64,000 nucleotides of DNA from Aquidulcibacter paucihalophilus (GTDB lineage Bacteria > Pseudomonadota > Alphaproteobacteria > Caulobacterales > Aquidulcibacteraceae): the NCBI RefSeq assembly GCF_002105465.1, contig NZ_NCSQ01000144.1, forward strand, positions 24,536-88,535, given 5' to 3'. This document shows, piece after piece, positions 8,788 through 17,787 of this stretch. The stretch's first letter is position 1, and the number at the start of each line of letters is the position of its first letter. The notes below the pieces were generated by a model that saw only the letters and a program-made list of their open reading frames with translations, made no database searches and had not been told where the DNA came from. Position numbers and translations under genes: made by a program.

Positions 8788-9966
8788 TTATCGGCTCAAT
8801 TCACGCATGGCCCGATCAAGACCTTGGATTGTCATGGGGAACATACGGTCACGCCCGATTACATCGCGGATCAAGTTTACAGACGGAGTATGATCCCAGT
8901 GCCGCTCTGGCACCGGATTGATCCAGATAAGATGGGGATAGACGTCCGATACGCGTTTGAGCCACGCCGCACCCGGCTCTTCATTCCAATGCTCGACACT
9001 ACCACCGGGATAGGTGATCTCATACGGGCTCATGGTCGCATCGCCCACAAACACAACCTTATAGTCGGCTGGAAACTTATGCAGCACGTCCCAAGTCGGC
9101 AGTTTCTCGGCATTGCGGCGGCGATTATCCTTCCACACTTCCTCGTAAATGCAGTTGTGGAAGTAGAAATATTCCATATGCTTGAACTCGGTCCGCGCCG
9201 CAGAAAACAGCTCTTCGCATACCTTAATATGGGCGTCCATCGAGCCACCAATATCAAAGAAAATCAGCACTTTCACCGTATTTCTGCGCTCTGGCCGCAT
9301 GACAACATCGAGATAGCCATTCCGCGCGGTCGTATCAATTGTCCCTTTGAGGTCGAGTTCGGAAGGGGCACCATCTCGAGCCCAGCGGCGCAAGCGGCGT
9401 AGCGCGACTTTGATGTTGCGGGTACCAAGCTCAACCTGATCATCCAGGTTCTTATACTCGCGCTTGTCCCAAACTTTGACGGCTCGACCATGACGGCCTT
9501 CCTTTTGACCAATACGGACGCCTTCAGGATTATAGCCATTAGCGCCAAAGGGCGAAGTACCGCCCGTTCCGATCCATTTATTGCCGCCTTCGTGCCGCTC
9601 TTTCTGCTCTTCGAGGCGCTTCTGCAGCGTCTCCATCAGCTTTTCCCAACCGCCTAAGCTCTCAATCTCAGCTTTTTCCTCTTCGGTGAGATATTTTTCC
9701 GTTAGGGCACGCAACCAATCCTCAGGTATCGCCGCAGCCAGGGCATCACTGGTCTTCTCTAAGCCTTTGAAGACATGCCCAAAGACGCGGTCGAATTTGT
9801 CGAGATTCCGCTCATCCTTCACCAGTGCCGAGCGCGACAAATAATAGAATTCTGTGATGTCGCTCTCAATCACTTCCTTATCCATCGCCTCCATCAGAAG
9901 CAGATATTCCTTCAGGCTGATAGGAACCTTGGCGTCGCGAAGTTCAGAGAAGAAGCGTTGAAACAT
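8788..9966 (-). CDS. VWA domain-containing protein (CoxE-like)
   Basis: A 392-residue cytoplasmic protein with an alpha-helical N-terminal half, a Gly-rich middle (EGGNKWIGTGGTSPFGANG), and a von Willebrand A domain from about residue 230. Its metal-binding loop is FFDIGGSM (Asp238, Ser242), the DxGGS form typical of this family rather than the classic DxSxS. Such proteins normally work with a MoxR AAA ATPase as a chaperone pair for metalloenzyme maturation. The likely partner is on the same strand at 12758-13606 but is separated by four sulfide-metabolism genes. Length and start look normal. Confidence 0.88.
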   Translation of the reverse strand: MFQRFFSELRDAKVPISLKEYLLLMEAMDKEVIESDITEFYYLSRSALVKDERNLDKFDRVFGHVFKGLEKTSDALAAAIPEDWLRALTEKYLTEEEKAEIESLGGWEKLMETLQKRLEEQKERHEGGNKWIGTGGTSPFGANGYNPEGVRIGQKEGRHGRAVKVWDKREYKNLDDQVELGTRNIKVALRRLRRWARDGAPSELDLKGTIDTTARNGYLDVVMRPERRNTVKVLIFFDIGGSMDAHIKVCEELFSAARTEFKHMEYFYFHNCIYEEVWKDNRRRNAEKLPTWDVLHKFPADYKVVFVGDATMSPYEITYPGGSVEHWNEEPGAAWLKRVSDVYPHLIWINPVPERHWDHTPSVNLIRDVIGRDRMFPMTIQGLDRAMRELSR

Positions 9967-10086
9967 GGGCGTGTAACCTGAGACATTTGAGATTTATCTC
10001 CGACATTAGAGAAGCCAGCGCACTTGTCGAGTGCCCGACACCTAGAATTAGCGCGCAGGCTTAACCCCCGGGGCCGAAATCGCGAC

Positions 10087-10959
10087 CTAGTTGGGGATTG
10101 TCCCGGAGACGGGGATCAACAGAAAGCGCTTTCCGGCTTGATCGGCTGGGGGAAAGTAGCCTGCCCGCATATTAACTTGGACCGAGGGCAATAGAAGCAC
10201 AGGCGGGGCTAAGCTTTTGTCCCGGGTTTGCCGCATGGCAACAAATTCTGCCTCCGACACACCATCATGGATATGAATATTGTGGGCGCGCTGCGTGGCG
10301 ACATCGCTTTCCCACGCATAATGATCCCGGCCAGCAGCCTTATAATCATGACACATCCAGAGCTTGGTCTCAGGCGGCAGGGCGAAGATTTTCTGGATCG
10401 AGCGATAGAGAGCGGCCGCATCACCCCCTGGGAAATCGCACCGTGCGGTGCCGTAGTCGGGCATGAACAAAGTGTCGCCGACAAAAACATGAGAACCAAT
10501 ATGATAGGCAACGCAGGCGGGTGTGTGACCTGGCATATGGATGACCCTGATCTCTTGTCCGCCAAACTGCAGGACCTGGCCATCTGTCGCCAATATATCG
10601 AATTCCCCACCCGTCATGCTCAGATCATCGGCTCGAAACACAGGGGCAAAGGTCTTCTGGATTTTGTCGATAGAGCTACCGATTACAATCTTCGCGCCAG
10701 TCTGGGCCTTCAAAAACGGGGCAGAGCTTAGGTGATCGGCATGGACATGGGTTTCTAGAATATAGTCAATCTTGGCCCCCTGCTCTGCAGCGGCGTCGAG
10801 AACGGCCTGAGCCGATCGGGTCGAAAGGGAGCCACCTCGATGATCATAGTCCAAAACAGGGTCGATGATGACTGCCCGCGACGTCTCAAGATCAACGACC
10901 AGATAGGTGATCGTAAACGTGGTCTCATCGAAAAATGCGGTGACAATTGGCTCTGACAT
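10087..10959 (-). CDS. blh: MBL-fold persulfide dioxygenase (Blh/ETHE1-like)
   Basis: A 290-residue metallo-beta-lactamase-fold protein. The metal-binding motif is THVHADH (His71, His73, Asp75, His76), with His145 in MPGHTPA and Asp162 in VGDTLF. It matches the Blh/ETHE1 group, iron enzymes that oxidise glutathione persulfide to sulfite. It is divergent from an ArsR-type gene whose product has the persulfide-sensor cysteines, and the 87-bp shared promoter carries a palindrome. Together they form a BigR-type hydrogen sulfide detoxification locus. The ATG at 10959 follows GGAGAAGG. No rhodanese domain is fused here; that activity is encoded separately across the promoter. Confidence 0.9.
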   Translation of the reverse strand: MSEPIVTAFFDETTFTITYLVVDLETSRAVIIDPVLDYDHRGGSLSTRSAQAVLDAAAEQGAKIDYILETHVHADHLSSAPFLKAQTGAKIVIGSSIDKIQKTFAPVFRADDLSMTGGEFDILATDGQVLQFGGQEIRVIHMPGHTPACVAYHIGSHVFVGDTLFMPDYGTARCDFPGGDAAALYRSIQKIFALPPETKLWMCHDYKAAGRDHYAWESDVATQRAHNIHIHDGVSEAEFVAMRQTRDKSLAPPVLLLPSVQVNMRAGYFPPADQAGKRFLLIPVSGTIPN

Positions 10960-10989
10960 AATCCTTCTCCATCGTGCTGGATGATAGGC

Positions 10990-11017
10990 TTGACTAAATA
11001 TTAGATTTTGCTAATTT
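10990..11017 (+). promoter_or_regulatory. Candidate promoter for the bigR operon
   Basis: TTGACT at 10990-10995 and TAATTT at 11012-11017 are separated by 16 bp, close to a sigma-70-type arrangement, 30 bp before the regulator's start codon. The -10 element lies inside the palindrome at 11008-11022, as expected for a repressed promoter. Confidence 0.55.
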
Positions 11018-11029
11018 AGCAAGTGCTAA
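10994..11029. promoter_or_regulatory. Candidate BigR/SqrR-type operator
   Basis: The shared 87-bp divergent region holds a perfect 7-bp inverted repeat with one central base (TTGCTAA-T-TTAGCAA, 11008-11022). It is flanked by further CTAA and TTAG elements at 10994-11004 and CTAA at 11026-11029. AT-rich palindromes are typical ArsR-family operators. It is positioned to control both blh and bigR. Confidence 0.65.
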
Positions 11030-11046
11030 TTTATGGAGCTTCGTAA

Positions 11047-11379
11047 ATGCCCTCGGAAGTCGAGCTTGAACAAACAGCACGTGACATGGCCGCTCGCGCT
11101 GGCTTGGTAGCTAAATTATTGAAAGCACTTGGCAATGAACGACGTCTTTTGGTGCTATGCCAGTTAGTTGAAATGGGTGAAGCCAACGCAGGTGCGCTCG
11201 GCACAGCGATTGGCCTTAGTCAATCAGCGATGAGCCAACATCTCGCGGTGATGCGCGAAGAAGGCCTTTTGTCGACGCGGCGAGAGGGCACCACAATCTT
11301 TTACTCCATCGCTGACCCAAAGCTGACTGAACTGATGGAGACCCTCCACCATCTCTATTGCAGCCCAAACGCTGCCTGA
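11047..11379 (+). CDS. bigR: ArsR-family persulfide-sensing repressor (BigR/SqrR-like)
   Basis: A 110-residue winged-helix regulator. The recognition segment LSQSAMSQHLAVMREEGL is typical ArsR. The two cysteines that sense persulfides in SqrR and BigR are present: Cys38 in LLVLCQL and Cys105 near the C-terminus in HLYCSP. In those proteins reactive sulfur links the cysteines by a disulfide or polysulfide bridge and releases DNA. The metal-site motif of arsenic sensors is absent. The gene heads a plus-strand operon with rhodanese and exporter genes and is divergent from the persulfide dioxygenase. GGAG precedes the ATG. Confidence 0.88.
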   Translation: MPSEVELEQTARDMAARAGLVAKLLKALGNERRLLVLCQLVEMGEANAGALGTAIGLSQSAMSQHLAVMREEGLLSTRREGTTIFYSIADPKLTELMETLHHLYCSPNAA

Positions 11380-11404
11380 CCCCCTTAAACCTCAGGAGTG
11401 AAAC

Positions 11405-11944
11405 ATGCCCCTCAAAGCCATTTCCATTGAAGAAGCAAAGCGCCTCCTCGCCGATGGCGCGCGGCTGGTGGATGTACGCGAGGCCGATGAAGTCGCTCGC
11501 GAACGCATTGGATTGGCCAAAAGCGTCCCATTGTCCCGTTTGGACGAGGCTTTACCGCTTACGGGCGATCAGGCCATTATCTTCCACTGTAAAGCCGGGA
11601 ATCGGACCGCCGCACATGCCAGCCGACTAGCTGCCGCCACTACATGCGATGCTTATGTACTTGAAGGTGGTATCGAAGCTTGGAAGGCGGCCGGCCTGCC
11701 CGTCATCACAGACAAGAGTCAACCGATTGAAATTATGCGCCAAGTTCAAATTACCGCAGGCAGCCTGGTGTTGCTTGGCGTTATTCTTGGCACATGGGTT
11801 CATCCTGGCTTTTTTGGCCTGTCCGCTTTCATCGGAGCAGGGCTGACTTTCGCGGGGACAACGGGCTGGTGCGGGATGGCGAAAGTCTTGGCCCTTATGC
11901 CATGGAACCGGCCTCAAACATCCCTGCCCCTCAAGGCAGGGTGA
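11405..11944 (+). CDS. Rhodanese / DUF2892 membrane sulfurtransferase
   Basis: A 179-residue fusion of an N-terminal rhodanese domain (residues 1-100; VDVREADE and active-site loop HCKAGNRTA with Cys62) and a C-terminal DUF2892-type segment with two membrane helices (about 120-165; the segment contains TTGWCGMAK). Rhodanese takes sulfur from persulfide and passes it to an acceptor such as sulfite or glutathione. The membrane anchor would hold it near the exporter encoded four bases downstream. The gene sits 25 bp after bigR with CAGGAG before the ATG. This gene order is known in BigR-controlled operons. Confidence 0.9.
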   Translation: MPLKAISIEEAKRLLADGARLVDVREADEVARERIGLAKSVPLSRLDEALPLTGDQAIIFHCKAGNRTAAHASRLAAATTCDAYVLEGGIEAWKAAGLPVITDKSQPIEIMRQVQITAGSLVLLGVILGTWVHPGFFGLSAFIGAGLTFAGTTGWCGMAKVLALMPWNRPQTSLPLKAG

Positions 11945-11947
11945 GCC

Positions 11948-12736
11948 ATGGACCCCGCCACTCTCATTGCCGCCCTAGGATCGGGGCTTCTGATTGGAGC
12001 CATTTTGGGCTTGATTGGCGGTGGCGGATCCATCCTAGCCGTTCCCCTTCTTCTCTATGTGGTTGGGGTCGTAGATCCCCATACGGCCATCGGAACGGCG
12101 GCGGTCTCTGTGGCAGCCAATGCTTTACTAGGCCTATGGGCGCACGCTCGCGCTCATAATGTGAAATGGCGATGTGCGTTCATGTTTTCAGCCTTCGGTG
12201 TCTTGGGCGCGACCTTGGGCAGCAGTCTGGGCAAGGCGATGGACGGCCAAAAGCTGCTCACGTTGTTTGGCTTTGTTATGATCGCTGTTGGAATTCTTGC
12301 TGCCCGCAAGCCCACCCGGATTGAAGCACCCGATGTCCGGCTATCGCTCGCGAGCGCCCCCATCCTCATGCCTCGATTAATCGCCAGCGGAACTGGAGTT
12401 GGGCTGGCGTCTGGCTTTTTTGGGATCGGCGGCGGCTTTCTGATCGTTCCGGGTCTAATGTGGGCCACCAGCATGCCAATAAGCATTGCAGTAGGCACTT
12501 CGCTCGTGAGCGTAGCAGCCTTTGGCACCGCGACAACGACCAGCTATGCGTTGTCTGGGCTTGTAAACTGGCCCGTCGCTGGACTGATGATTGCCGGAGG
12601 TTTGCTGGGCAGTACCTTGGGCACAAGGGCCAGCCAATCCCTTGGCCAGCACAAACGTGCGCTCGCTTTGGTCTTTGCAACCGTCGTGGTTCTCGTGGGA
12701 GCTTGGATTGTTTGGACGGGGATAGGCAAACTCTAG
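11948..12736 (+). CDS. TauE/SafE-family sulfite exporter
   Basis: A 262-residue inner-membrane protein with about eight hydrophobic helices and the two-repeat structure of the TauE/SafE family: GLIGGGGSILAVPLL near residues 21-35 and its counterpart GFFGIGGGFLIVPGL near 157-171. It probably exports sulfite or thiosulfate formed by the dioxygenase and rhodanese of this cluster. It starts four bases after the rhodanese stop with an AGGGTGAG ribosome-binding site, so it is the last gene of the bigR operon. It converges with the MoxR gene across a 21-bp gap. Confidence 0.87.
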   Translation: MDPATLIAALGSGLLIGAILGLIGGGGSILAVPLLLYVVGVVDPHTAIGTAAVSVAANALLGLWAHARAHNVKWRCAFMFSAFGVLGATLGSSLGKAMDGQKLLTLFGFVMIAVGILAARKPTRIEAPDVRLSLASAPILMPRLIASGTGVGLASGFFGIGGGFLIVPGLMWATSMPISIAVGTSLVSVAAFGTATTTSYALSGLVNWPVAGLMIAGGLLGSTLGTRASQSLGQHKRALALVFATVVVLVGAWIVWTGIGKL

Positions 12737-12757
12737 GACCGCCCCGTCTGAAACAAT

Positions 12758-13606
12758 TTAACCGCGGGTTTCGCGCCGTGCCAAAAATGCCAGACGCTCA
12801 AATAAGGCAACATCCTGCTCGTTCTTCAATAGCGCGCCGTGCAAGGGCGGGATCAGCTTTGAAGGATCCTTTTGCTTGATCGCATCGAGGTCGATGTCAT
12901 CCGTTACCAAGAGCTTGAGCCAGTCCAGCAATTCGGACGTTGATGGCTTTTTCTTCAGGCCAGGCACTTTGCGCATGTCGTAGAAACTAGCTAGCGCATT
13001 GGAAATCAGACGTTTTTTGATGCCGGGGAAGTGGACGTCTATGATCGACTGCATCGTGTCTTCATCTGGGAACTTAATGTAGTGGAAGAAACAGCGACGC
13101 AGGAAAGCGTCTGGCAATTCCTTTTCATTATTCGACGTGATGATCACGATGGGGCGCTCAACCGCTTTGATGGTTTCGCCCGTCTCATAGACGTGGAATT
13201 CCATCCGATCTAATTCTTGCAAGAGGTCGTTTGGAAACTCGATGTCGGCCTTATCAATCTCATCGATCAAAAGCACGCAGCGGCCCTTATGCTCAAAGGC
13301 TTCCCACATCTTGCCCTTTTTGATGTAGTTTTTCACGTCCTTGACACGCTCGTCGCCCAACTGGCTATCTCGCAGGCGGCTTACGGCATCATATTCATAA
13401 AGACCCTGCACGGCCTTCGTGGTCGATTTAATATGCCACTCTAACAAGGGAAGGCCCAATGCCTTTGCCACTTCGATCGCCAGGACGGTTTTGCCGGTTC
13501 CAGGTTCACCCTTAATCAACAGGGGGCGCTCCAATTTGATGGCCGCATTAACTGCGACTTTCAAATCATCCGTCGCCACATAATTCTTCGAGCCCTCAAA
13601 CCGCAT
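12758..13606 (-). CDS. MoxR-family AAA ATPase
   Basis: A 282-residue MoxR-type AAA+ ATPase. Walker A GEPGTGKT is at 33-40 and Walker B VLLIDEID at 111-118, followed by the sensor segment IVIITSNNEKELPDAFLRR. Such ATPases pair with VWA proteins to insert cofactors into or remodel protein complexes. The matching VWA gene lies 2.8 kb downstream on the same strand, beyond the sulfide cassette. I placed the start at the ATG at 13606 because AGGAG lies eight bases upstream; the GTG nine bases further out abuts that site. The gene is divergent from the ATP-grasp operon. Confidence 0.92.
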   Translation of the reverse strand: MRFEGSKNYVATDDLKVAVNAAIKLERPLLIKGEPGTGKTVLAIEVAKALGLPLLEWHIKSTTKAVQGLYEYDAVSRLRDSQLGDERVKDVKNYIKKGKMWEAFEHKGRCVLLIDEIDKADIEFPNDLLQELDRMEFHVYETGETIKAVERPIVIITSNNEKELPDAFLRRCFFHYIKFPDEDTMQSIIDVHFPGIKKRLISNALASFYDMRKVPGLKKKPSTSELLDWLKLLVTDDIDLDAIKQKDPSKLIPPLHGALLKNEQDVALFERLAFLARRETRG

Positions 13607-13807
13607 CCCTAGCACTCCTGATCATCTTGTTTTTGTCAACTTGCGGACAGGCTAACAGGCATGGGGTGGTTGGAGCAAGTGCTGTTTGCCGAGGGCTCGT
13701 CAGGTTTGGGGCGCCTGTTTTTTGGGCAGGCCTGCGCAAGACACACTCAGTCCGCTTGACAGATGGCGCGCTCGCCCGTGGAGTGCGCTCGCACAAGGGG
13801 AAACACC

Positions 13808-15325
13808 ATGGCGCGCGCGCCGGACAAGTTAAGTGACATGGCTGCGCCACCGCGCCCTGGCCAAGAAGGGCCATTTGAAGGCTATCATCTCGGTGCAGCT
13901 TATGACGAGATGTTTGACGCCAAAGGCGATCCCCGCCCAGGCTGGGCCGGGCTTTACAATCGTTTGAGCCAAGCCACACCGCAGAGCCTACGCGACCTGC
14001 AAGCCAATATCGACCGCACCTTCATGGCCCAAGGGGTTACGTTCACAGTCTATGGCCATGAAGATTCGACAGAGCGGATTATCCCCACTGATATTTTGCC
14101 GCGCATCATCCCAGCGGCCGAATGGGACAAATTAGAGCGCGGCTTTAAGCAACGCCTAGAAGCTTTAAACCTGTTTTTGGCCGACATTTACGGCGATCAA
14201 GCCATCATCAATAATGGCTATGTGCCGCGAGACCTCATTCTAGGCTCGTCCAATTATCGTCGCGAGATGTTGGGCGTTGAAGTGCCGCACGGGGCCTATG
14301 TCAACATTTGCGGCACGGACGTCATCCGGCGCGAAGATGGGGCTTATGTGGTACTCGAAGATAATCTTCGGGTACCCTCAGGTGTCTCTTACATGTTGTC
14401 TAACCGCGATGCGGTTAAACGCGCATTCCCAGACCTTTACCGTGCCGCGCGCGTGCGCCCGGTTGAATCCTATCCTGACGACTTGCTGGCCATGCTGAAG
14501 AGCCTCGCGAGTGAGTATCAGCCAGATCCAACAGTGGTGGTGCTCACGCCCGGCGTCTTTAACTCTGCCTATTTTGAGCATGCCTTCTTGGCGCGCTTGA
14601 TGGGAACGCCCTTGGTGGAAGGGCGCGATTTGGCCATTCATGACAATGTCGTTTACATGCGCACAACATCTGGCTTGAAGCGGGTAGACGTCATTTATCG
14701 CCGTGTTGATGACGCCTTTGTCGACCCCCTTGCCTTTCGTCCGGATTCTACCCTTGGTGTTGCTGGGCTTATGAATGCGTATCGCGCCGGCAATGTGGTA
14801 ATCGCCAATGCGCCAGGTGCCGGTGTCGCCGATGATAAGGCGGTCTATGCCTATACCCCGCAAATCATCAAACATTATCTCGACCAAGACCCAATCATCG
14901 ACATTGTTGAAACCTTTTTGTGTCGAGAGAAAAGCCAGATGTCGCATGTCTTGGCCAATCTCGATAAACTTGTCGTCAAGGCGGTTGGCGAGAGCGGCGG
15001 CTATGGCATGTTGATCGGGCCACATGCCACCAAAGCCCAAATTGAAGAATTTGCCGCCAAGATTAAGGCCGACCCGGACAATTATATCGCCCAACCCACC
15101 ATCTCGCTGTCGACGGCACCGACCTATATTGATGGGGCGGTTGAGACGCGCCACGTCGATTTGCGACCCTTCATCCTCTGCGGTGCCAAAATGACGCTAA
15201 CTCCGGGAGCTCTGACCCGTGTCGCGCTGCGCAAAGGCTCGCTGGTGGTGAACTCAAGCCAAGGGGGTGGCTCCAAAGATACATGGGTCCTGTCGGGGCC
15301 AAGTGATGGGCGGGCACGGTCATGA
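13808..15325 (+). CDS. Circularly permuted type 2 ATP-grasp protein
   Basis: A 505-residue protein of the circularly permuted ATP-grasp family (formerly DUF404/DUF407). Recognisable pieces are the N-terminal [10 protein letters not shown], the central segment [18 protein letters not shown], the ATP-binding stretch [15 protein letters not shown], and the C-terminal [13 protein letters not shown]-grasp enzymes join a carboxylate to an amine or thiol. The three-gene set with alpha-E and transglutaminase proteins has been predicted to make and process a peptide-like product, but no product is established. The ATG at 13808 has GGGGA at good spacing; the ATG at 13763 would add a poorly conserved tail. 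It overlaps the next gene by 4 bp (ATGA). Confidence 0.92.
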   Translation: MARAPDKLSDMAAPPRPGQEGPFEGYHLGAAYDEMFDAKGDPRPGWAGLYNRLSQATPQSLRDLQANIDRTFMAQGVTFTVYGHEDSTERIIPTDILPRIIPAAEWDKLERGFKQRLEALNLFLADIYGDQAIINNGYVPRDLILGSSNYRREMLGVEVPHGAYVNICGTDVIRREDGAYVVLEDNLRVPSGVSYMLSNRDAVKRAFPDLYRAARVRPVESYPDDLLAMLKSLASEYQPDPTVVVLTPGVFNSAYFEHAFLARLMGTPLVEGRDLAIHDNVVYMRTTSGLKRVDVIYRRVDDAFVDPLAFRPDSTLGVAGLMNAYRAGNVVIANAPGAGVADDKAVYAYTPQIIKHYLDQDPIIDIVETFLCREKSQMSHVLANLDKLVVKAVGESGGYGMLIGPHATKAQIEEFAAKIKADPDNYIAQPTISLSTAPTYIDGAVETRHVDLRPFILCGAKMTLTPGALTRVALRKGSLVVNSSQGGGSKDTWVLSGPSDGRARS

Positions 15326-16287
15326 TGTTATCGCGCGTTGCAGACAGTTTTTACTGGATTGGCCGTTATACCGAACGGGCGGAGCATGCTTGCCGTGTGC
15401 TGCAGATCACTTTGACTGCGGGGCTTGAGGCAGGTGCCGAAGAAGCGGAAATCACCACCGAGCGCGCGATGCGGGCTTTGGGTGCTGCGCCCATGGCAGC
15501 GCGCATGGATGCGCTAGAGGAAGCCCGTCTTCTGACCTTTGGCGGCAAGGGCGAGATTTCTTCCATCCACACAGCTGTATTCGCTGCACGCGAGAACGCC
15601 CGCCAAGTGCGAGATCAAATCACCACCGAAATGTGGGAACGGTTAAATCGCCTCTATTTTCGGGTGCGTGAGACCGCGGCCAAACGCAATTTCAATCAAA
15701 TCGCGGCAGGCTTCTTTGAAGAGACCATCAATGACCTGCATGCCTTTAAAGGCATTGTTTCGGGCACTATGAGCCATGGTGAAGGTTTCCATTTTTTATC
15801 GATGGGTCGCGCCATTGAGCGGGCGCAATTAATTGTTCGCCTACTTGATCTGCATTTTGGTGAAAAACAGGCGGCAATCGGTGATTTCGGCTGGGTGCAG
15901 CTTTTGCGCATGTGCTGTGGCTTGGAACCGTATTTGCGGGTGAAGACTGCGACGTTTCGACGTGATCAAATCGCAGACTTTCTGGTCTTGGACCCGTACT
16001 TCCCGAGGTCGTTGCGCTTTTGTGCCAATACGATTGCCGAACATATTGATGCGGTTGGCGCGCTGGCTGATGAGCGCGCACGCGAAACCTGCACCCGCTT
16101 ATCAGGCAGGCTTGCAGCCCGCCTAAACTTCGCCGTGCTAGAAGAAGTAACCGGAAAGAGCGGACAAGCCTTTATCGCGCAAGTCGCCGATGATTGTATC
16201 GCGATCTCAGATGCGGTTCACGCAGCCTTTATAAGCTATTCTTTGGCAGATCGCCTGCCCGGGACCAGCACATTGGGAGTGCGTTGA
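15322..16287 (+). CDS. Alpha-E domain-containing protein (DUF403)
   Basis: A 321-residue, almost entirely helical protein of the alpha-E family. The signature start [21 protein letters not shown] is unmistakable, and the conserved segment [21 protein letters not shown] appears near residue 153. The biochemical role is unknown; it always travels with the ATP-grasp and transglutaminase genes, as here, which suggests a common complex. Start and stop overlap both neighbours (ATGA upstream, TGATG downstream), so the three are translationally coupled. The length is normal for the family. Confidence 0.94.
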   Translation: MMLSRVADSFYWIGRYTERAEHACRVLQITLTAGLEAGAEEAEITTERAMRALGAAPMAARMDALEEARLLTFGGKGEISSIHTAVFAARENARQVRDQITTEMWERLNRLYFRVRETAAKRNFNQIAAGFFEETINDLHAFKGIVSGTMSHGEGFHFLSMGRAIERAQLIVRLLDLHFGEKQAAIGDFGWVQLLRMCCGLEPYLRVKTATFRRDQIADFLVLDPYFPRSLRFCANTIAEHIDAVGALADERARETCTRLSGRLAARLNFAVLEEVTGKSGQAFIAQVADDCIAISDAVHAAFISYSLADRLPGTSTLGVR

Positions 16288-17285
16288 TGCGCCTCGAGAT
16301 TACGCATGAGACCCGCTATACCTATTCTGCCCCCGTCCGTGAAAGCGTGATGGAGTTATGGTTGCAGCCCCTAACGCTGCCGATGCAACGCTTGGTGGGC
16401 TTTGATATTGTGACCGAACCACGCGCCAAAATGATGACCTATCGCGATTGGCTGGGCAATATCGTCTATCATTTTGATGTCCCCGCCAAGCATACTGAGC
16501 TTGTGATCCGATCACGCGCGATGGTTGAAACCTATGAGAGGACCGAACCCCTTCCTGCCAAAGTTGACCCAGGTGCTTGGGCACATTTGCGCAGCGATGA
16601 AGTTCGCAGCCGCTATTACGACATGATGCGTCCATCGACCTTTGTCGACGGTTCAGGCCACCTAGAGACCTTTATGCGTGAGCACGATCTTTTGGCTTTG
16701 CCACCTGATCCACTAACGGGTCTCAGAGTTTTGAACCGTGAAATCTACGGGGCCTTTGATTATTTGCCAGGCTTTACCGCCGCCGATAGCCCGATAGATG
16801 CAGCGCTTGAGCACCGCAAAGGTGTCTGCCAAGACTTTACCCATATCATGCTGGCAGTAGCCCGCCATTGGGGGATCCCATCGCGTTATGTATCCGGCTA
16901 TCTCGCCCGTACCGAACAGGATACCCAAATCCGCTCGGTGCCAGATGCCTCCCATGCTTGGGTGGAATGTTATCTGCCAGAGCAAGGCTGGGTCGGCTTT
17001 GACCCAACCAATGACATGCTGGCCAATGAGCGCCACGTGGTTGTTGCCTACGGTCGCGACTATGCCGATGTGCCCCCAACCCGTGGGGTTCTCAAAGGCG
17101 ATGCCGACAGTCTGCTGGAGGTCGATGTTCATGTGCGCCAGGCAGAACGCCTCTCTTTAGACAGCGATTTTCTAAAAGTCGTGCGCTCACCGCGCACGCG
17201 GCCCGACCAGTTTATTGCGGCAACCAAGCCACAGAGGTCGATTGCGCTTGAAATGCAGCACCAGATGGAGCAGCAACAGCAATAA
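16287..17285 (+). CDS. Transglutaminase-like cysteine peptidase family protein
   Basis: A 332-residue protein with the N-terminal beta-rich domain seen before bacterial transglutaminase cores ([17 protein letters not shown]). The papain-like catalytic triad is Cys181 in KGVCQDFTH, His223 in ASHAWVE and Asp239 in GFDPTND. In this operon type it may hydrolyse or cross-link peptides made by the ATP-grasp partner. I chose the ATG at 16287, which overlaps the alpha-E stop codon; upstream sequence in this frame is the shadow of that gene. The C-terminus is Gln-rich (QHQMEQQQQ). Confidence 0.93.
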   Translation: MRLEITHETRYTYSAPVRESVMELWLQPLTLPMQRLVGFDIVTEPRAKMMTYRDWLGNIVYHFDVPAKHTELVIRSRAMVETYERTEPLPAKVDPGAWAHLRSDEVRSRYYDMMRPSTFVDGSGHLETFMREHDLLALPPDPLTGLRVLNREIYGAFDYLPGFTAADSPIDAALEHRKGVCQDFTHIMLAVARHWGIPSRYVSGYLARTEQDTQIRSVPDASHAWVECYLPEQGWVGFDPTNDMLANERHVVVAYGRDYADVPPTRGVLKGDADSLLEVDVHVRQAERLSLDSDFLKVVRSPRTRPDQFIAATKPQRSIALEMQHQMEQQQQ

Positions 17286-17787
17286 AATTGCAGTAACTAA
17301 ATACCGGGCTTGAGCCGCCGGATTTAATTGGCGCACGACGTGCTCTCATCGAAAGAAAGCTAGGATAGCCGATTTCAGGATACGCGCCTGAGGTGAAAAC
17401 TCAAGATTTTCCAAGTTAGCGCTGTCAAAGTGATTTTCCCCAAAACCCACATCGCTCCGGAGTTTTATTGCACTATAATCAATGCAGTAAAATGAAAGAT
17501 TAGTCAGCAGCCTGTCTAGATGGCACGACATTTTCCCCAATCAGGTTACCAAAAATTATATCATTTCTGAATGGAAAATGAACAGGGGCAACATGGCGAA
17601 TTCCCCAGATGAGTGAATCAGGGTTCTACCCTGCGATTACTTAAATCAAATAATAAATGAGAATGATTAGCAGGAAAATCGCCATTCCCAGAGGTTCTCC
17701 TGTGGTAACATGTGCAATTTAGGTCTTCTCATTAGAGCGACGCAATGTAAAAGCAAAAAAACGAATTTTAAAGGTGGAGGATTGTGT
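17286..17787. other. AT-rich intergenic region of about 500 bp
   Basis: No convincing coding sequence on either strand. Two 60-bp lines counted by hand (17461 and 17641) are 33 and 35 percent GC, well below the flanking genes. The region contains a Fur-box-like site at 17658-17672 and must hold the tetR promoter. A small RNA is possible, but I see no strong hairpin with a T-tract. Confidence 0.7.
17658..17672. promoter_or_regulatory. Fur-box-like sequence upstream of tetR
   Basis: TGAGAATGATTAGCA matches the 7-1-7 Fur consensus TGATAAT-N-ATTATCA at 12 of 14 defined positions. It lies 115 bp before the tetR start codon. A chance match in AT-rich DNA is quite possible. Confidence 0.35.
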
